DNA of 64,000 nucleotides from Nitrobacter hamburgensis X14 (GCF_000013885.1 NC_007964.1:124001-188000); one strand, 5' to 3'. Positions 17,126 through 26,988 are shown, counted from the stretch's first letter. The notes: generated from the sequence alone by a model not told the origin. Made by a program: numbers and translations.

Positions 17126-17641
17126 ATGTCGGTCTATACAGTCCATGCGCCACCGGTCGACGGGACGGACGTGCGCGGCACCACGGATAAATTCGTGTTC
17201 GTTCGCGATGGCTTTTCGTTTTGGGCCTTTGTGTTCGGTCCGGTGTGGCTGCTTTATCAACGGCTTTGGCTGGCGTTCGCGGGATACATGGTCCTGTCGA
17301 TCGCGCTGGAAGTCGTGCTGACGCTGCTGCACGCCGGCTCCGGCATGCGATCCATCGTCATGTTGCTGATTGCGGTCCTGATGGGACTGGAAGCGGCGAG
17401 CTTGCGGCGCTGGACGTTGTCGCGGGGCAAGTGGCGTCAGTTCGATGTCGTGGTCGCGGATGACGAAGAGGCCGCCGAGCGGCGTTTTTTCGATCGCTGG
17501 ACGATGACGCGAGGTGTGAACTTCGACCCGTCAACCGTCGATCGCGGCGCCCCGCCGCCGACCCGTAACGGGCCGGGCCAGCCGTCAACGCCGCGGAGCG
17601 ACATTGTCGGCCTGTTCCCGCAACCCGGGTTTCCGCGGTGA
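17126..17641 (+). CDS. DUF2628 membrane protein
   Basis: A 171-residue protein. An N-terminal soluble part (VFVRDGFSFWAFVFGPVW is the DUF2628 signature) leads into about three hydrophobic helices between residues 30 and 95, followed by a hydrophilic, proline-rich tail. Its function is unknown. It is embedded in the histidine operon between hisB and hisH, with its stop overlapping the hisH GTG start (GTGA), so it is co-translated with histidine enzymes. GGAG lies upstream of the ATG. Confidence 0.85.
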   Translation: MSVYTVHAPPVDGTDVRGTTDKFVFVRDGFSFWAFVFGPVWLLYQRLWLAFAGYMVLSIALEVVLTLLHAGSGMRSIVMLLIAVLMGLEAASLRRWTLSRGKWRQFDVVVADDEEAAERRFFDRWTMTRGVNFDPSTVDRGAPPPTRNGPGQPSTPRSDIVGLFPQPGFPR

Positions 17642-18288
17642 GTGCTGCGATCATCGACTATGGCTCCGGCAATCTTCATTCGGCCGCGAAGGCGTTTGAG
17701 TGCGCGGCGCGCGGCATGGAAGGTATGGAAAAGATCGTCGTGACCCGCGATCCCGACGTGGTATTCCGGGCCGATCGCGTGGTGCTGCCCGGCGTCGGCG
17801 CGTTCGCCGATTGCCGCAGGGGCCTCGATGCGCTCGATGGCATGGTCCAGGCCCTGACGGAGGTTGTACGCGACAAGGCGCGCCCGTTTTTGGGCATTTG
17901 CGTCGGGATGCAGCTCATGGCGACGCGGGGCAAGGAGCATGTCACGACCGATGGGCTCGGCTGGATCGCGGGCGATGTCGAAAAAATTTCGCCGCGCGAC
18001 GAGAGCCTGAAGATTCCGCATATGGGCTGGAATACGCTCGATCCGGTGCGGGAGCATCCGGTGCTTGAGGGTCTCCCGTTGGGACCGAAAGGCCGTCACG
18101 CCTATTTCGTGCATTCCTATCAGTTGAACGCCGCCAACGAGAGCGATGTGCTCGCGCGGGCCGACTACGGTGGTCCGGTGACGGCGATCGTCGGCAAGGA
18201 CACCGCGATCGGCACCCAGTTCCACCCCGAGAAGAGTCAGCGGTTCGGGCTGGCGCTGATCGCCAATTTCCTGAAGTGGAAGCCGTGA
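17638..18288 (+). CDS. hisH: Imidazole glycerol phosphate synthase, glutaminase subunit
   Basis: A 216-residue class I glutamine amidotransferase that supplies ammonia to HisF. The nucleophile cysteine is in FLGICVGMQLM, and the His-Glu pair is in GTQFHPEKSQ near the end. It starts with GTG overlapping the DUF2628 stop and ends overlapping the hisA start, so translational coupling is likely along the operon. Confidence 0.95.
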   Translation: MSAAIIDYGSGNLHSAAKAFECAARGMEGMEKIVVTRDPDVVFRADRVVLPGVGAFADCRRGLDALDGMVQALTEVVRDKARPFLGICVGMQLMATRGKEHVTTDGLGWIAGDVEKISPRDESLKIPHMGWNTLDPVREHPVLEGLPLGPKGRHAYFVHSYQLNAANESDVLARADYGGPVTAIVGKDTAIGTQFHPEKSQRFGLALIANFLKWKP

Positions 18289-19025
18289 TTCTTTTCCCCG
18301 CCATCGACCTCAAGGACGGTCAGTGCGTTCGCCTCGAGCAGGGCGACATGGCGCGCGCGACGGTGTTCAATTTCGATCCCGCGGAACAGGCGCGCGCCTT
18401 CGCGTCGCAAGGCTTCGAATATCTCCACGTGGTCGATCTTGACGGGGCGTTCGCCGGCAGGCCGGTGAATGCGGACGCGGTGGAGCGGATGCTGAAAAAC
18501 GTCGCCATGCCGGTACAGCTTGGCGGCGGCATTCGAGACCTGAAGACCGTCGAGGCGTGGCTCAAGAAAGGCATCACGCGCGTCATCATCGGCACGGCGG
18601 CGGTGCGCGATCCTGTTCTGGTCAAGGAAGCGGCCAAGGCGTTTCCGGGGCGCGTGGCGGTCGGTCTCGATGCGCGTGACGGCAAGGTTGCGGTCGAGGG
18701 CTGGGCCGAGACGTCGGAAGTGACCGCGCTCGACATCGCGCGACGGTTCGAGGACGCCGGCATCGCGGCGATCATCTTCACCGATATCGCCCGCGACGGC
18801 TTGCTGAAGGGGCTCAACCTCGACGCCACTATCGCGCTCGCCGACAGCATTTCAATTCCGGTGATTGCGTCCGGCGGCTTCGCCTCCATCGCGGATGTGA
18901 AGGCGCTGCTCGCGCCGCGCGCGAAGAAGCTGGCGGGCGCCATTGCCGGACGGGCGCTCTATGACGGCCGGCTCGATCCGGCCGAGGCGCTGGCGCTGAT
19001 CCGCGCCGCGCGCGCGGCGGCCTGA
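18285..19025 (+). CDS. hisA: ProFAR isomerase (HisA)
   Basis: A 246-residue TIM-barrel enzyme that isomerises ProFAR to PRFAR. MILFPAIDLKDGQCVRL at the N-terminus carries the first catalytic aspartate, and FTDIARDGLLKGLN the second. I chose the GTG at 18285, giving the canonical MILFPAIDL start and a GTGA overlap with the hisH stop. A GTG three codons upstream is also possible. Confidence 0.95.
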   Translation: MILFPAIDLKDGQCVRLEQGDMARATVFNFDPAEQARAFASQGFEYLHVVDLDGAFAGRPVNADAVERMLKNVAMPVQLGGGIRDLKTVEAWLKKGITRVIIGTAAVRDPVLVKEAAKAFPGRVAVGLDARDGKVAVEGWAETSEVTALDIARRFEDAGIAAIIFTDIARDGLLKGLNLDATIALADSISIPVIASGGFASIADVKALLAPRAKKLAGAIAGRALYDGRLDPAEALALIRAARAAA

Positions 19026-19040
19026 GGGTATTGGGACGCG

Positions 19041-19817
19041 ATGTTCAAGGTCCGTGTCATACCCTGTCTTGATGTAAAGGATGGCCGGGTCGTCAAGGGC
19101 GTCAACTTCGTGGACTTGCGCGATGCCGGCGACCCGGTGGAAGCGGCGGTCGCATACGATGCTGCCGGCGCCGACGAGCTCACCTTTCTTGACATCACCG
19201 CGACGCACGAAAATCGTGGCATCATGCTCGATGTGGTCCGACGCACGGCGGAGGCCTGCTTCATGCCGGTGACCGTGGGCGGCGGCGTCCGCACCATCGA
19301 TGACATCCGCACCTTGCTTCGCTCCGGTGCGGACAAGGTCTCGATCAACAGCGCAGCGGTCAGCCGGCGTGAGTTCGTCAAGGAGGCCGCGGAAAAGTTC
19401 GGCGACCAGTGCATCGTGGTCGCGATCGACGCCAAGCGGGTGTCGAGGGCCGGCGGCTCGGACCGCTGGGAAATCTTCACCCATGGCGGCCGCAAATCCA
19501 CCGGCATCGATGCGATCGACTATGCCCAGGAGGTGGTGTCGCTCGGCGCCGGCGAAATCCTGCTGACCTCGATGGATCGCGACGGCACCCGCCAGGGTTT
19601 TGATCTGCCGCTGACCCGGCTGGTGGCCGACAGTGTTTCCGTGCCGGTGATCGCGTCCGGCGGTGTCGGCAATCTCGATCACCTGGTCGACGGGATTCGC
19701 GAAGGCCATGCCACGGCGGTTCTCGCCGCATCGATCTTTCATTTCGGGGAATTTACCATTCGCCAAGCCAAGGACCACATGGCCCGCGCCGGGTTGCCGA
19801 TGCGGCTCGATCCCTGA
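19041..19817 (+). CDS. hisF: Imidazole glycerol phosphate synthase, cyclase subunit
   Basis: A 258-residue TIM-barrel that condenses ammonia from HisH with PRFAR to give IGP and AICAR. It shows FKVRVIPCLDVKDGRVVKGVNF with the catalytic aspartate near residue 11 (seen as PCLDVKDGR) and the second aspartate in LLTSMDRDGTRQGFD. It lies 15 bp after hisA. Length and motifs are standard. Confidence 0.96.
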   Translation: MFKVRVIPCLDVKDGRVVKGVNFVDLRDAGDPVEAAVAYDAAGADELTFLDITATHENRGIMLDVVRRTAEACFMPVTVGGGVRTIDDIRTLLRSGADKVSINSAAVSRREFVKEAAEKFGDQCIVVAIDAKRVSRAGGSDRWEIFTHGGRKSTGIDAIDYAQEVVSLGAGEILLTSMDRDGTRQGFDLPLTRLVADSVSVPVIASGGVGNLDHLVDGIREGHATAVLAASIFHFGEFTIRQAKDHMARAGLPMRLDP

Positions 19818-19898
19818 CGACTCCCGATCGCGGAAGTGGTAAGTCTTCGGACTTATCGCGCTCACAGGTGTGGCCAGCGGGAAGACGAGACCAGTAGC

Positions 19899-20222
19899 AT
19901 GCCGCGTTTCACGATCCATGATCTTGCCGCCACCATCGACGCTCGGGCTGCGTCCGGCGGCGATGCGTCCTACACGCGAAAGCTGCTCGACAAGGGCTCC
20001 GGGCATTGCGCCAAGAAGTTTGGCGAGGAAGCCGTCGAGACGGTGATCGCAGCGATCGAGAATGACCGGCATCATCTGATCGCCGAGGGCGCCGATCTGA
20101 TGTTTCACTTCCTCGTGCTGTTGAAGGCTAGGGGCGTGACATTCGAGGATATCGAATTTGCCCTGGCGCAGCGCACGACGATGTCGGGACTCGAAGAGAA
20201 AGCTGCACGCAATCGCGAGTAG
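19899..20222 (+). CDS. hisE: Phosphoribosyl-ATP pyrophosphatase
   Basis: A 107-residue all-alpha MazG-like pyrophosphatase that hydrolyses PR-ATP to PR-AMP in histidine synthesis. The metal-binding segment KKFGEEAVETVIAA and EGADLMFHFLVLL are clear. It is stand-alone here, not fused to HisI. The start is ATG giving MPRFTIHDLAATID; the longer open frame is not supported. It is followed 14 bp later by coaA. Confidence 0.94.
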   Translation: MPRFTIHDLAATIDARAASGGDASYTRKLLDKGSGHCAKKFGEEAVETVIAAIENDRHHLIAEGADLMFHFLVLLKARGVTFEDIEFALAQRTTMSGLEEKAARNRE

Positions 20223-20236
20223 CCGGGGCGAGCTTG

Positions 20237-21193
20237 ATGGATTTGCGAGCCGAACAGCAGCAATATAATCCGTACCGGATTTTCTCCCGTTCCGAGTGGG
20301 CGAAGTTACGCGACGACATGCCGATGACGCTGGCTGCGGACGAAATCGCGGCATTGCGGTCGATGCATGATCGCCTCGATCTCACTGAGGTCGAAGAGAT
20401 TTATTTGCCTTTATCCAGACTGCTCTCGATCTATGTGGCGTCGATGCAGCGGCTCTTTGTCGCCCAGCGAAGGTTTCTCGGTATCCAGGATCGCAAGGTG
20501 CCGTATATCATCGGCGTGGCCGGCTCCGTTGCGGTCGGAAAATCGACCACGGCCCGCGTGCTGCAGGCGCTGCTCGCACGGTGGTCTCCAGGCCCCAAGG
20601 TCGATCTCATCACCACCGACGGCTTTCTGTTTCCGAACGCGGTGCTTGAGCGACATGGCTTGATGCAGAAAAAAGGTTTTCCGGAGAGTTACAAACTGCC
20701 GATGCTGCTGGCGTTTCTCAGCGACATCAAGGCGGGCCGCGCGCCGGTGCGCGCGCCGGTTTACTCGCATCTGACCTATGACATCGTGCCCAAGAGCTGG
20801 ATCGAGGTCAGTCAACCCGATATCCTGATTGTCGAAGGCGTCAACGTTTTGCAGACCGGTCGGCTGCCGCGCGACGGCAGGGCCGTTCCGGTTGTTTCCG
20901 ACTTCTTCGACTTCTCGGTCTATCTCGACGCCGAAGAACCGGTGCTGCGCGACTGGTACGTGAAGCGCTTCCTCGCCCTGCGGGATACGGCCTTCCACGA
21001 CCCGCGATCCTACTTTCACCGCTACGCGCTGCTGTCGGACGACGAGGCGACCGCAACGGCCATCGCAATCTGGGAACGCACCAACCGCGCGAATCTCGAG
21101 GACAACATCCTGCCGACACGGCCGCGGGCGACGCTGATTCTCAAAAAGGGAGCCGACCATGTCGTCGAGCAGGTCGCGCTAAGGCGGCTTTAA
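20237..21193 (+). CDS. coaA: Type I pantothenate kinase
   Basis: A 318-residue P-loop kinase that phosphorylates pantothenate, the first step of CoA synthesis. Walker A is GVAGSVAVGKSTTA, and later DGFLFPN and DFFDFSVYLDAEE are family hallmarks. The start is ATG (MDLRAEQQQYNPYR), though a TTG lies one codon upstream. It is the last gene of the his-coaA run; the pairing is common in this group and is not a pathway link. Confidence 0.95.
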   Translation: MDLRAEQQQYNPYRIFSRSEWAKLRDDMPMTLAADEIAALRSMHDRLDLTEVEEIYLPLSRLLSIYVASMQRLFVAQRRFLGIQDRKVPYIIGVAGSVAVGKSTTARVLQALLARWSPGPKVDLITTDGFLFPNAVLERHGLMQKKGFPESYKLPMLLAFLSDIKAGRAPVRAPVYSHLTYDIVPKSWIEVSQPDILIVEGVNVLQTGRLPRDGRAVPVVSDFFDFSVYLDAEEPVLRDWYVKRFLALRDTAFHDPRSYFHRYALLSDDEATATAIAIWERTNRANLEDNILPTRPRATLILKKGADHVVEQVALRRL

Positions 21194-21258
21194 AAGGTTC
21201 TTATTGCGTTAATGCGGACCTCAACGGCTCATCGTGGGGCCCGCACGCGCCGATCCGC

Positions 21259-23517
21259 TCAGGCCGGGATGTGACGGGCCGCCATCAATCCCGCAAGCGC
21301 GTCGGCCAGTTTGTCCCGATCGAGCGGTTTAACGAGAAAGCCATCCATGCCGGCCTCGAAGCAGGCAGAACGATCGTCAAGCAGCGCGTTGGCCGTCAGC
21401 GCCAGAATGGTCGTGCGGCTGCCGCGCTGGCCGGCTTCCCGTTCGCGAATTCTCTTGGTGGTCTCGACGCCGTCGAGTTTAGGCATCTGCACGTCCATCA
21501 AAACGAGATCGTAGGGCGCACCCGCTGTTCCGGCGGCGACCCATGATTCAAGTGCTTTCTCGCCGTTTGCGGCGAGGATCACGTCGTGTCCAAGGCGGGT
21601 CAGGAGCGAGCGTATCAATAACGCGTTGATCTCATTGTCCTCCGCCACGAGGATCGAAAGGCTTTGCGTGGGCGCCGTGGTCGGCGCCTCGGACTCTTCG
21701 AGAGTATTGCAATCATGCCGGCCTTCGGTTGCCCGGAGCGCGGTCGGGCCGTCGGCCGTCGCCGCCAATCGCGCCGCGATCGACGCGGTTCGCAGAGGCT
21801 TGACCAGGTAGCCGGTAAACGCCCCCGCGCCGGGGGTCTGAAGGTCATGCCGAGTCGACGGCGTGACCATGACGATCCGCCGCGCCGCGTGCCGGCATGC
21901 GGTCTGACCGAGCCGCCAGACATCCTCCGCGCCCATGGCATGATCGACGAGCACGGTGTGCCACGGCCGCCCCGGAAGCAGGGCGTGGGCAACAGCGATG
22001 TCCGATATCGTGCAGGTCTCGGCGCCCCATCGCTCCAGCCGCCGGGCAAGCAGCGACGCCTCGATGGTTTGGGGGGCCACCAGCATGATCGGGTGTCCTG
22101 TCAGATCCGGCGTGGAGAAGCGCTTTCGCTCAGGTGGGCTGTCGTGAGCGGGGAGGGGTATCGACACCTCGAATGTCGAACCGGCACCCGGTTTGCTCTC
22201 GAGCGTGATGCGTCCGCCCATCCGCTTGACGATGCGATCGCTGATACTCAATCCCAATCCCGTTCCGCCGTAGTTGCGCGCTATTTGTTCGTCGGCTTGT
22301 TCGAACTCACGGAAAACCCGCGCCTGCGCGTCCGGCGTAATGCCGATGCCAGTGTCCTGAACCATGAAACGGATGGTTCCCGGCTCGGTACCGGGCTCGA
22401 CGATCAGCGCGACGCCGCCGGACGGCGTAAACTTGATGGCATTTCCCGCAAGATTGAGCAGGATCTGGCGCAATCGTGTGGCGTCTCCGATCACCTCGAT
22501 CGGCAACTGCTCGTCGATATAGGCGGCGATTTCGAGTTGCCGCGCCTGCGCACGCGGCGCCAGCAGTTCGGTAATGTCCTCGATCAGGTCGGACAGGATG
22601 AAAGGACGGCTTTCAAGGTCGATCTTGCCGGCTTCGATCCTGGAATAGTCGAGCAATTCCTCGATCAGCGACAGCAGTGCGTCGCCGGACGCCTTGACCG
22701 CCTTGACGTATGTCGTCTGTTCGGGTGTGAGCGAGGTGTCGAGCAACAATCCGCTCATGCCGATAATGCCGTTCAGCGGCGTACGAATCTCGTGCGAGGT
22801 CATCGCCAGGAAGCGCGATTTGGCCCGGTTGGCCGCGTTCGCGTGATCTCGTGCTTCACCGAGCGCGTACTCGGTCTCGGTTCGGTTGGTGACATCGCGG
22901 CCGACGCATTGCAGTTCCGCCGGATGGTTGGCGTCGATCCGCACGAGGCCTTCGCGCCACGCAATCCAGCGCGGACCGAGCGCGGTTTCGACGCGTTGAT
23001 CGTGGATGCGCGTGCCGTTCGATTCAATCGCGCTCTCACCCTGCTCAAGAACGGGGAGCGCGAACCGGCTGCCGAGCAAATCCGCCCGCGATCGCTGAGC
23101 CAGAACACAATATGCGTCGTTGACCGAGGTGATAAGACCGTCCGCGTTGCGCAGAACGATCAGATCGTCTTGCGATTCGAAGAGGCTACGTGCTCGTTCC
23201 TCCGCTTCCTTCAACTCCCAATTCCGGTCCGCGAGCGTTTCATTGTGAAGGGAGATCTTGCGAAGCTTTCTGCGCATCCAGCGCAAGCGCATGCTCAGGA
23301 TCGCTAACGCGACACACGCCAGCGCGAACAGGAAGCTCACGCCGATTGCAAAGGCGTTCGGGTCGTAATCGGCACTTCTGCTTCCGGAAACGAAGCCGTA
23401 GGCGCCCCCGAACGCGATCGAGAAAGTCGTGACGGTCCGAAAAGCTAGATGCAGCCGGGGATGTCGTCGGATCAATCGGCGCAGACGGGCCCTGATCCAG
23501 AACAATCGCGCCATCAT
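21259..23517 (-). CDS. Hybrid sensor histidine kinase with two receiver domains
   Basis: A 752-residue membrane sensor. Two hydrophobic segments (about 27-45 and 57-76) bracket a very short periplasmic loop. There follow a PAS domain (about 110-210, VLRNADGLITSVND), HisKA with H242 (AMTSHEIRTPLNG), HATPase_c (NLAGNAIKFTPSGG, GTGLGLSISDRIV), a divergent receiver-like domain (about 470-590, containing VLVDHAMG), and a canonical receiver with D675 (LMDVQMPKLDG) and lysine in FLVKPLD. No response regulator gene is adjacent, so output may go through a phosphotransfer protein. The ligand is unknown. Confidence 0.9.
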   Translation of the reverse strand: MMARLFWIRARLRRLIRRHPRLHLAFRTVTTFSIAFGGAYGFVSGSRSADYDPNAFAIGVSFLFALACVALAILSMRLRWMRRKLRKISLHNETLADRNWELKEAEERARSLFESQDDLIVLRNADGLITSVNDAYCVLAQRSRADLLGSRFALPVLEQGESAIESNGTRIHDQRVETALGPRWIAWREGLVRIDANHPAELQCVGRDVTNRTETEYALGEARDHANAANRAKSRFLAMTSHEIRTPLNGIIGMSGLLLDTSLTPEQTTYVKAVKASGDALLSLIEELLDYSRIEAGKIDLESRPFILSDLIEDITELLAPRAQARQLEIAAYIDEQLPIEVIGDATRLRQILLNLAGNAIKFTPSGGVALIVEPGTEPGTIRFMVQDTGIGITPDAQARVFREFEQADEQIARNYGGTGLGLSISDRIVKRMGGRITLESKPGAGSTFEVSIPLPAHDSPPERKRFSTPDLTGHPIMLVAPQTIEASLLARRLERWGAETCTISDIAVAHALLPGRPWHTVLVDHAMGAEDVWRLGQTACRHAARRIVMVTPSTRHDLQTPGAGAFTGYLVKPLRTASIAARLAATADGPTALRATEGRHDCNTLEESEAPTTAPTQSLSILVAEDNEINALLIRSLLTRLGHDVILAANGEKALESWVAAGTAGAPYDLVLMDVQMPKLDGVETTKRIREREAGQRGSRTTILALTANALLDDRSACFEAGMDGFLVKPLDRDKLADALAGLMAARHIPA

Positions 23518-23862
23518 CGACCACCCCGAGTTCGTCTCGCGCTCAGCATTTTTCTGCCGGAGGGCGGAATGCCGCCGGCAAGAGCGTGCGCATCGCGCCC
23601 GTCAGCATGGGGGGACGACATTGCGAAGTGCTTGAGGACCGAGGCCAAATCTTGTCTGCTGCGAACAGGGTTAACGATGTCTTAAGGAGCACAGACACGC
23701 TGCCGCGAGGCGGATCGGCGTGCGGTGCGCATCCACGACAAGCGCGGCCGCGTCCTCGATCGCGAATATTCTCGCCCGCGTCACGCGGCTTATGGTTGGC
23801 AAAGTCTAAAGAGAAGTCGTTACCCTCGGGTTGACGACCAGCGTCATGGAAGCAAGCCGCGA
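23518..23862. other. Intergenic region between the sensor kinase and comM 3' part
   Basis: A 345-bp region upstream of the sensor kinase gene and downstream of comM, both read on the minus strand. It must hold the kinase promoter and perhaps the comM terminator. I see no credible gene, tRNA or long repeat. Confidence 0.4.
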
Positions 23863-24765
23863 TCAGGCGGCGCGTTTGATGTCGTCCGCGAGCGCGCGAT
23901 AGGAGAGAGCTTCAGCGAGGTGCAACCGGCCGATCTTGTCAGCGCCGTCGAGGTCCGCGAGCGTGCGGGCGACGCGGAGCACCCGGTGATAGCCGCGCGC
24001 CGACAGGCGCATGCTTTCCGCGGCGTCGCGGAGCAGCTTCAGCCCCTGTGCATCCGGCTGCGCGATGTCTTCCAGCGCGGCGGCCGGGGCCTCGGCGTTG
24101 GTGCGGACATTCGGGAGTCCGAGCGCGGCATAGCGCTCCGCCTGGATGTCGCGTGCCGCGGCAACACGGGCGCCGACTTCGGACGACCCTTCCGACGAGG
24201 GCGGCAGAATAAGGTCGGAGGCGGTGACGGCCGGCACCTCGATTCGCAGATCGATTCGATCCATGAGAGGTCCGGAAATGCGTGTCTGGTAATCTGCTGT
24301 GCAGCGGTCATTGCGGCCGCGTTTGCAGGCATAGCCGGGTTCGTAGGCGTGGCCGCAGCGGCATGGATTCATCGCCGCCACCAGCATGAAACGCGCGGGA
24401 TAGGTGACGCGATGGTTGGCACGGGAGACCGCGATCTCGCCGTTCTCAAGCGGCTGCCGGAGCGAATCGAGAACCCGCGGATCGAACTCCGGCAATTCGT
24501 CGAGAAACAGCACGCCGTTATGCGCCAGCGAGATTTCACCGGGCTTGGCGCGCGTGCCCCCGCCCGTCAGCGCCGCCATGCTGGCGGAATGATGCGGCGC
24601 GCGAAACGGCCGGCGCGAGGTGAGCGCCCCGCCGTCGATTTCGCCGGCCACGGAGGCGATCATCGACACTTCCAGCAGTTCGGCCGGCGACAGCGGTGGA
24701 AGGATCGAGGGCAGGCGCGCTGCGAGCATCGATTTGCCGCTGCCGGGGGAGCCGATCATCAGCAA
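23863..24765 (-). pseudogene. comM: comM 3' part (Mg-chelatase-like AAA+ ATPase), separated by an IME
   Basis: This is the C-terminal 300 codons of a YifB/ComM ATPase: Walker A GSPGSGKS right at the new N-terminus, then Walker B VLFLDELPEFD, AMNPCRCGH (zinc-ribbon-like cysteines) and the Mg_chelatase_C domain ending with LSYRALADDIKRAA. The 5' part lies at 39640-40275. Joining them restores GGHHLLMIGSPGSGKS without a shift. ComM is a hexameric helicase that promotes branch migration during natural transformation. The fragment may still be expressed from a TTG or ATG near the IME end but lacks the N-terminal domain. Confidence 0.9.
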
Positions 24766-24780
24766 GTGATGCTACATTAA
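24759..24780. other. attL of the IME
   Basis: The left junction contains the core TCAGCAA (24759-24765), also present at the right junction, followed by the element's inner arm GTGATGCTACATTAA (24766-24780). This arm is the exact inverse of the arm at 39617-39631. Host comM sequence lies to the left. Confidence 0.85.
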
Positions 24781-24838
24781 TTTCAAAAGAATATTGCAAC
24801 AAAAACAGACACTTACGAAACGTAGGCGACAGGCTGCG

Positions 24839-24927
24839 GGTTGACGAAGGAAACGCGCGCATAAGCATGTTCCCCGTCCCGTCGCCGCAGGGGCGGGACC
24901 GCGACCGATAGGTCGGCGGAGGAGACA
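24839..24927 (+). repeat. 89-bp direct repeat, left copy
   Basis: This segment matches 28256-28344 at 79 of 89 positions in the same orientation. It contains a strong hairpin (GTCCCG...CGGGAC arms around GCCGCAGGGG) and a small GACC-GATA-GGTC palindrome. The two copies bracket the IS-interrupted gene and the secreted-protein gene. It could be a mobile REP-like sequence or a scar of a nested insertion. Confidence 0.8.
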
Positions 24928-25081
24928 AACGGAGCTCAGACGGGGCAATTCTCCGCGCGTCTTCCAGTGAAAGTTTCGGCGGTTGGGTGTTGGTAGAGTA
25001 TAGCATTACGATTCTCAAAATTGCGCTCGTCGCAGGGGTATGCGGCGCCGAATTTCGTGTTCTCAGACCTGGGTATGCAAG

Positions 25082-25612
25082 ATGTCGGTTTCTTGGACAG
25101 ACTGGAAAACGGACGACAAAGATGGCGAGTTTGCTGGTCCGGCCAAGCAAGATATCCGCCGCACCTATTCCTTTCCGAACATCGATTCTGCGGGCGGCAT
25201 TGCAACGCTCACCATCGTGTGCGTACTCGAAATGACCATGCTTCCGGACGGCGAAAATGTCAGCCTCGATCGAAAGCTACGATTTTATTTACGCCCCTTT
25301 CGGCTCCAACATGAAGCAAACTTTATCATGGGTTTCATGACGCGCGCTGAATCGCACGGAGGTGAGTTTGACGTTTTGGCGGCTCCAAGTGGGGATGAAG
25401 ACGGCATGGCCATCATCGCAAAATATGGCGGCCGTAACGATGTATCCGCCTGCATTGCTACGCTACGGGCAGGTCGTGATCTGGTGTTCTCGCTCCAAGA
25501 CGAGCAGGAATCGTTGGTCAATTTTTTACTTCCAAATGATGACACGTTTCAGCGACTCTATGATGAAACGATCCAAACTCTTCAACAACGTGCCGTATTG
25601 AATCAGATATTG
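25082..25612 (+). pseudogene. Unknown cargo gene, 5' part, interrupted by the IS1111-type element
   Basis: These are 177 codons beginning MSVSWTDWKTDDKDGEF. The frame would run 17 residues into the IS before stopping. Removing the IS with a TG core joins TTG (25610-25612) to CGC at 26995 in frame, giving a 363-residue protein. The N-terminal part includes KYGGRNDVSACIATLRAG and LPNDDTFQRLYDE. I do not recognise the family. No signal peptide is apparent at the chosen start; an upstream ATG 14 codons earlier is possible. Confidence 0.6.
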
Positions 25613-25697
25613 ATGGTGTGGAACGGCCCTTCGAAGCGGCACCGAAGGTGCTTATCGTGGTGATGCGAACCGCCACGAAACAAAAGGAACCGTTCCC

Positions 25698-26729
25698 ATG
25701 GAGAAGATTATCACGATCGGCTTAGACTTGGCCAAGTCGGTATTTCAGGTCCACGGCATTGCCGACGACGGGAGTATCGTCGTCCGCCGAGCCTTGCGGC
25801 GATCGCAGGTGCTGGACTTCTTCCGCGCTATCGACCCGTGCCTTGTCGGGATCGAGGCGTGTGCAAGCTCGCACTACTGGGCGAATGCCATTGGGCAACT
25901 CGGGCATACGGTCAGGATGATGCCGCCGACCTACGTGAAGGCCTACGTCAAGCGAAGCAAGACCGACGCTGCTGATGCCGAGGCGATTTGCGAAGCAGTA
26001 TCGCGGCCCACCATGCGCTTCGTGCCCATCAAGACCCCCGCCGAACAGGCAGCCTGCATGGTGCTGAGGACCCGTGAACTATTCGTCCGTCAGCGGAGCC
26101 AGACGGCGAATGCAATGCGTGCTCATATGGCTGAGCTCGGCATCATCGCCGCCGCGGGCATGACCAGTATCGCGAAGCTCATCCTGGTCCTGCGGGACGC
26201 AGAGGACACGCGTCTCCCAGTCGCGGCTCGGGCAGCGCTCCTCGAGATGGCCGAGCAAATCGAGATGCTGACGGCACGTATCGAGAAACTCGATACGAAG
26301 ATCATCGCGACAGTGAAGGCAGATGAGACCGCCTGGCGACTGACCAGCATCCCAGGCGTCGGACCGATCATCGCCGCGACAGTCCGAGCCACAATTCAGG
26401 ATCCCACGGTATTCAAAACGGGCCGCGATCTTGCTGCCTGGATCGGAATTACTCCGCGAGCTAACTCCAGCGGCGGCAAGGAGCGGCTTGGCCGAATATC
26501 AAAACAGGGAAATAAACAGTTGCGCACGCTGCTGATCGTTGGCGCGACATCGATCCTGAAGCAAGCTCGCAGAGGCGTAAAGCTGCCCTCGTGGATCATC
26601 TCGCTGATGGCACGGCGACCATATAAGGTCGTAGCCGTCGCGCTGGCCAACAAGATCGCCCGCACGATTTGGGCGCTTCTCGTCAAAGGCGGCACGTACC
26701 AAGCACCCGCGATCATGACGAGGGCATAG
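25698..26729 (+). CDS. IS110 family transposase (IS1111 group), copy 2
   Basis: The predicted 343-residue protein is identical to the product of 3911-4942 (D10, E53, D90, D93 and the ANSSGGKERLG segment all intact). The identity of the two copies, and of every overlapping open frame across them, shows that one is a very recent copy of the other. Since this copy is inside the IME, the element may have arrived with the IME and then hopped into the rho leader, or the reverse. Confidence 0.95.
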   Translation: MEKIITIGLDLAKSVFQVHGIADDGSIVVRRALRRSQVLDFFRAIDPCLVGIEACASSHYWANAIGQLGHTVRMMPPTYVKAYVKRSKTDAADAEAICEAVSRPTMRFVPIKTPAEQAACMVLRTRELFVRQRSQTANAMRAHMAELGIIAAAGMTSIAKLILVLRDAEDTRLPVAARAALLEMAEQIEMLTARIEKLDTKIIATVKADETAWRLTSIPGVGPIIAATVRATIQDPTVFKTGRDLAAWIGITPRANSSGGKERLGRISKQGNKQLRTLLIVGATSILKQARRGVKLPSWIISLMARRPYKVVAVALANKIARTIWALLVKGGTYQAPAIMTRA

Positions 26730-26988
26730 AACAAAAGGAATTCCGGCGTCTCGCGCTGGGATCAAGCGGCAAGGTGCCAAAGCATGATGAACCTGAGGGA
26801 CGATACCTCGATGCCGACCAGACCGTCTGACGCACTGCGCCTTCGAGCGCGTGAATTTGATTAGGCGATCGGTATCGCGGATCTCATCGTGGCCAGCGGT
26901 TAAGGACCGCGCCAATTAGGCCGGACATATGACTGCACCGTCCGACGGCGATTTATGCGACGAATACCTTGCTAACCGGGCCGTTCCA
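26730..26988 (+). ncRNA. Candidate bridge-RNA region of IS1111-type element, copy 2
   Basis: This is the right-end non-coding region between the transposase stop and the right inverted repeat, matching the region in copy 1. IS1111-group bridge RNAs are encoded here. Limits are those of the region, not of a mapped RNA. Confidence 0.35.

Noticed and set aside
24536..25150. Open frame across the IME left junction, sharing a segment with one at 28040-28384
   Set aside because: The shared peptide (YRSRSRPCGDGTG) is only the translation of the 89-bp direct repeat on the minus strand, and the frame runs from host comM into the element.
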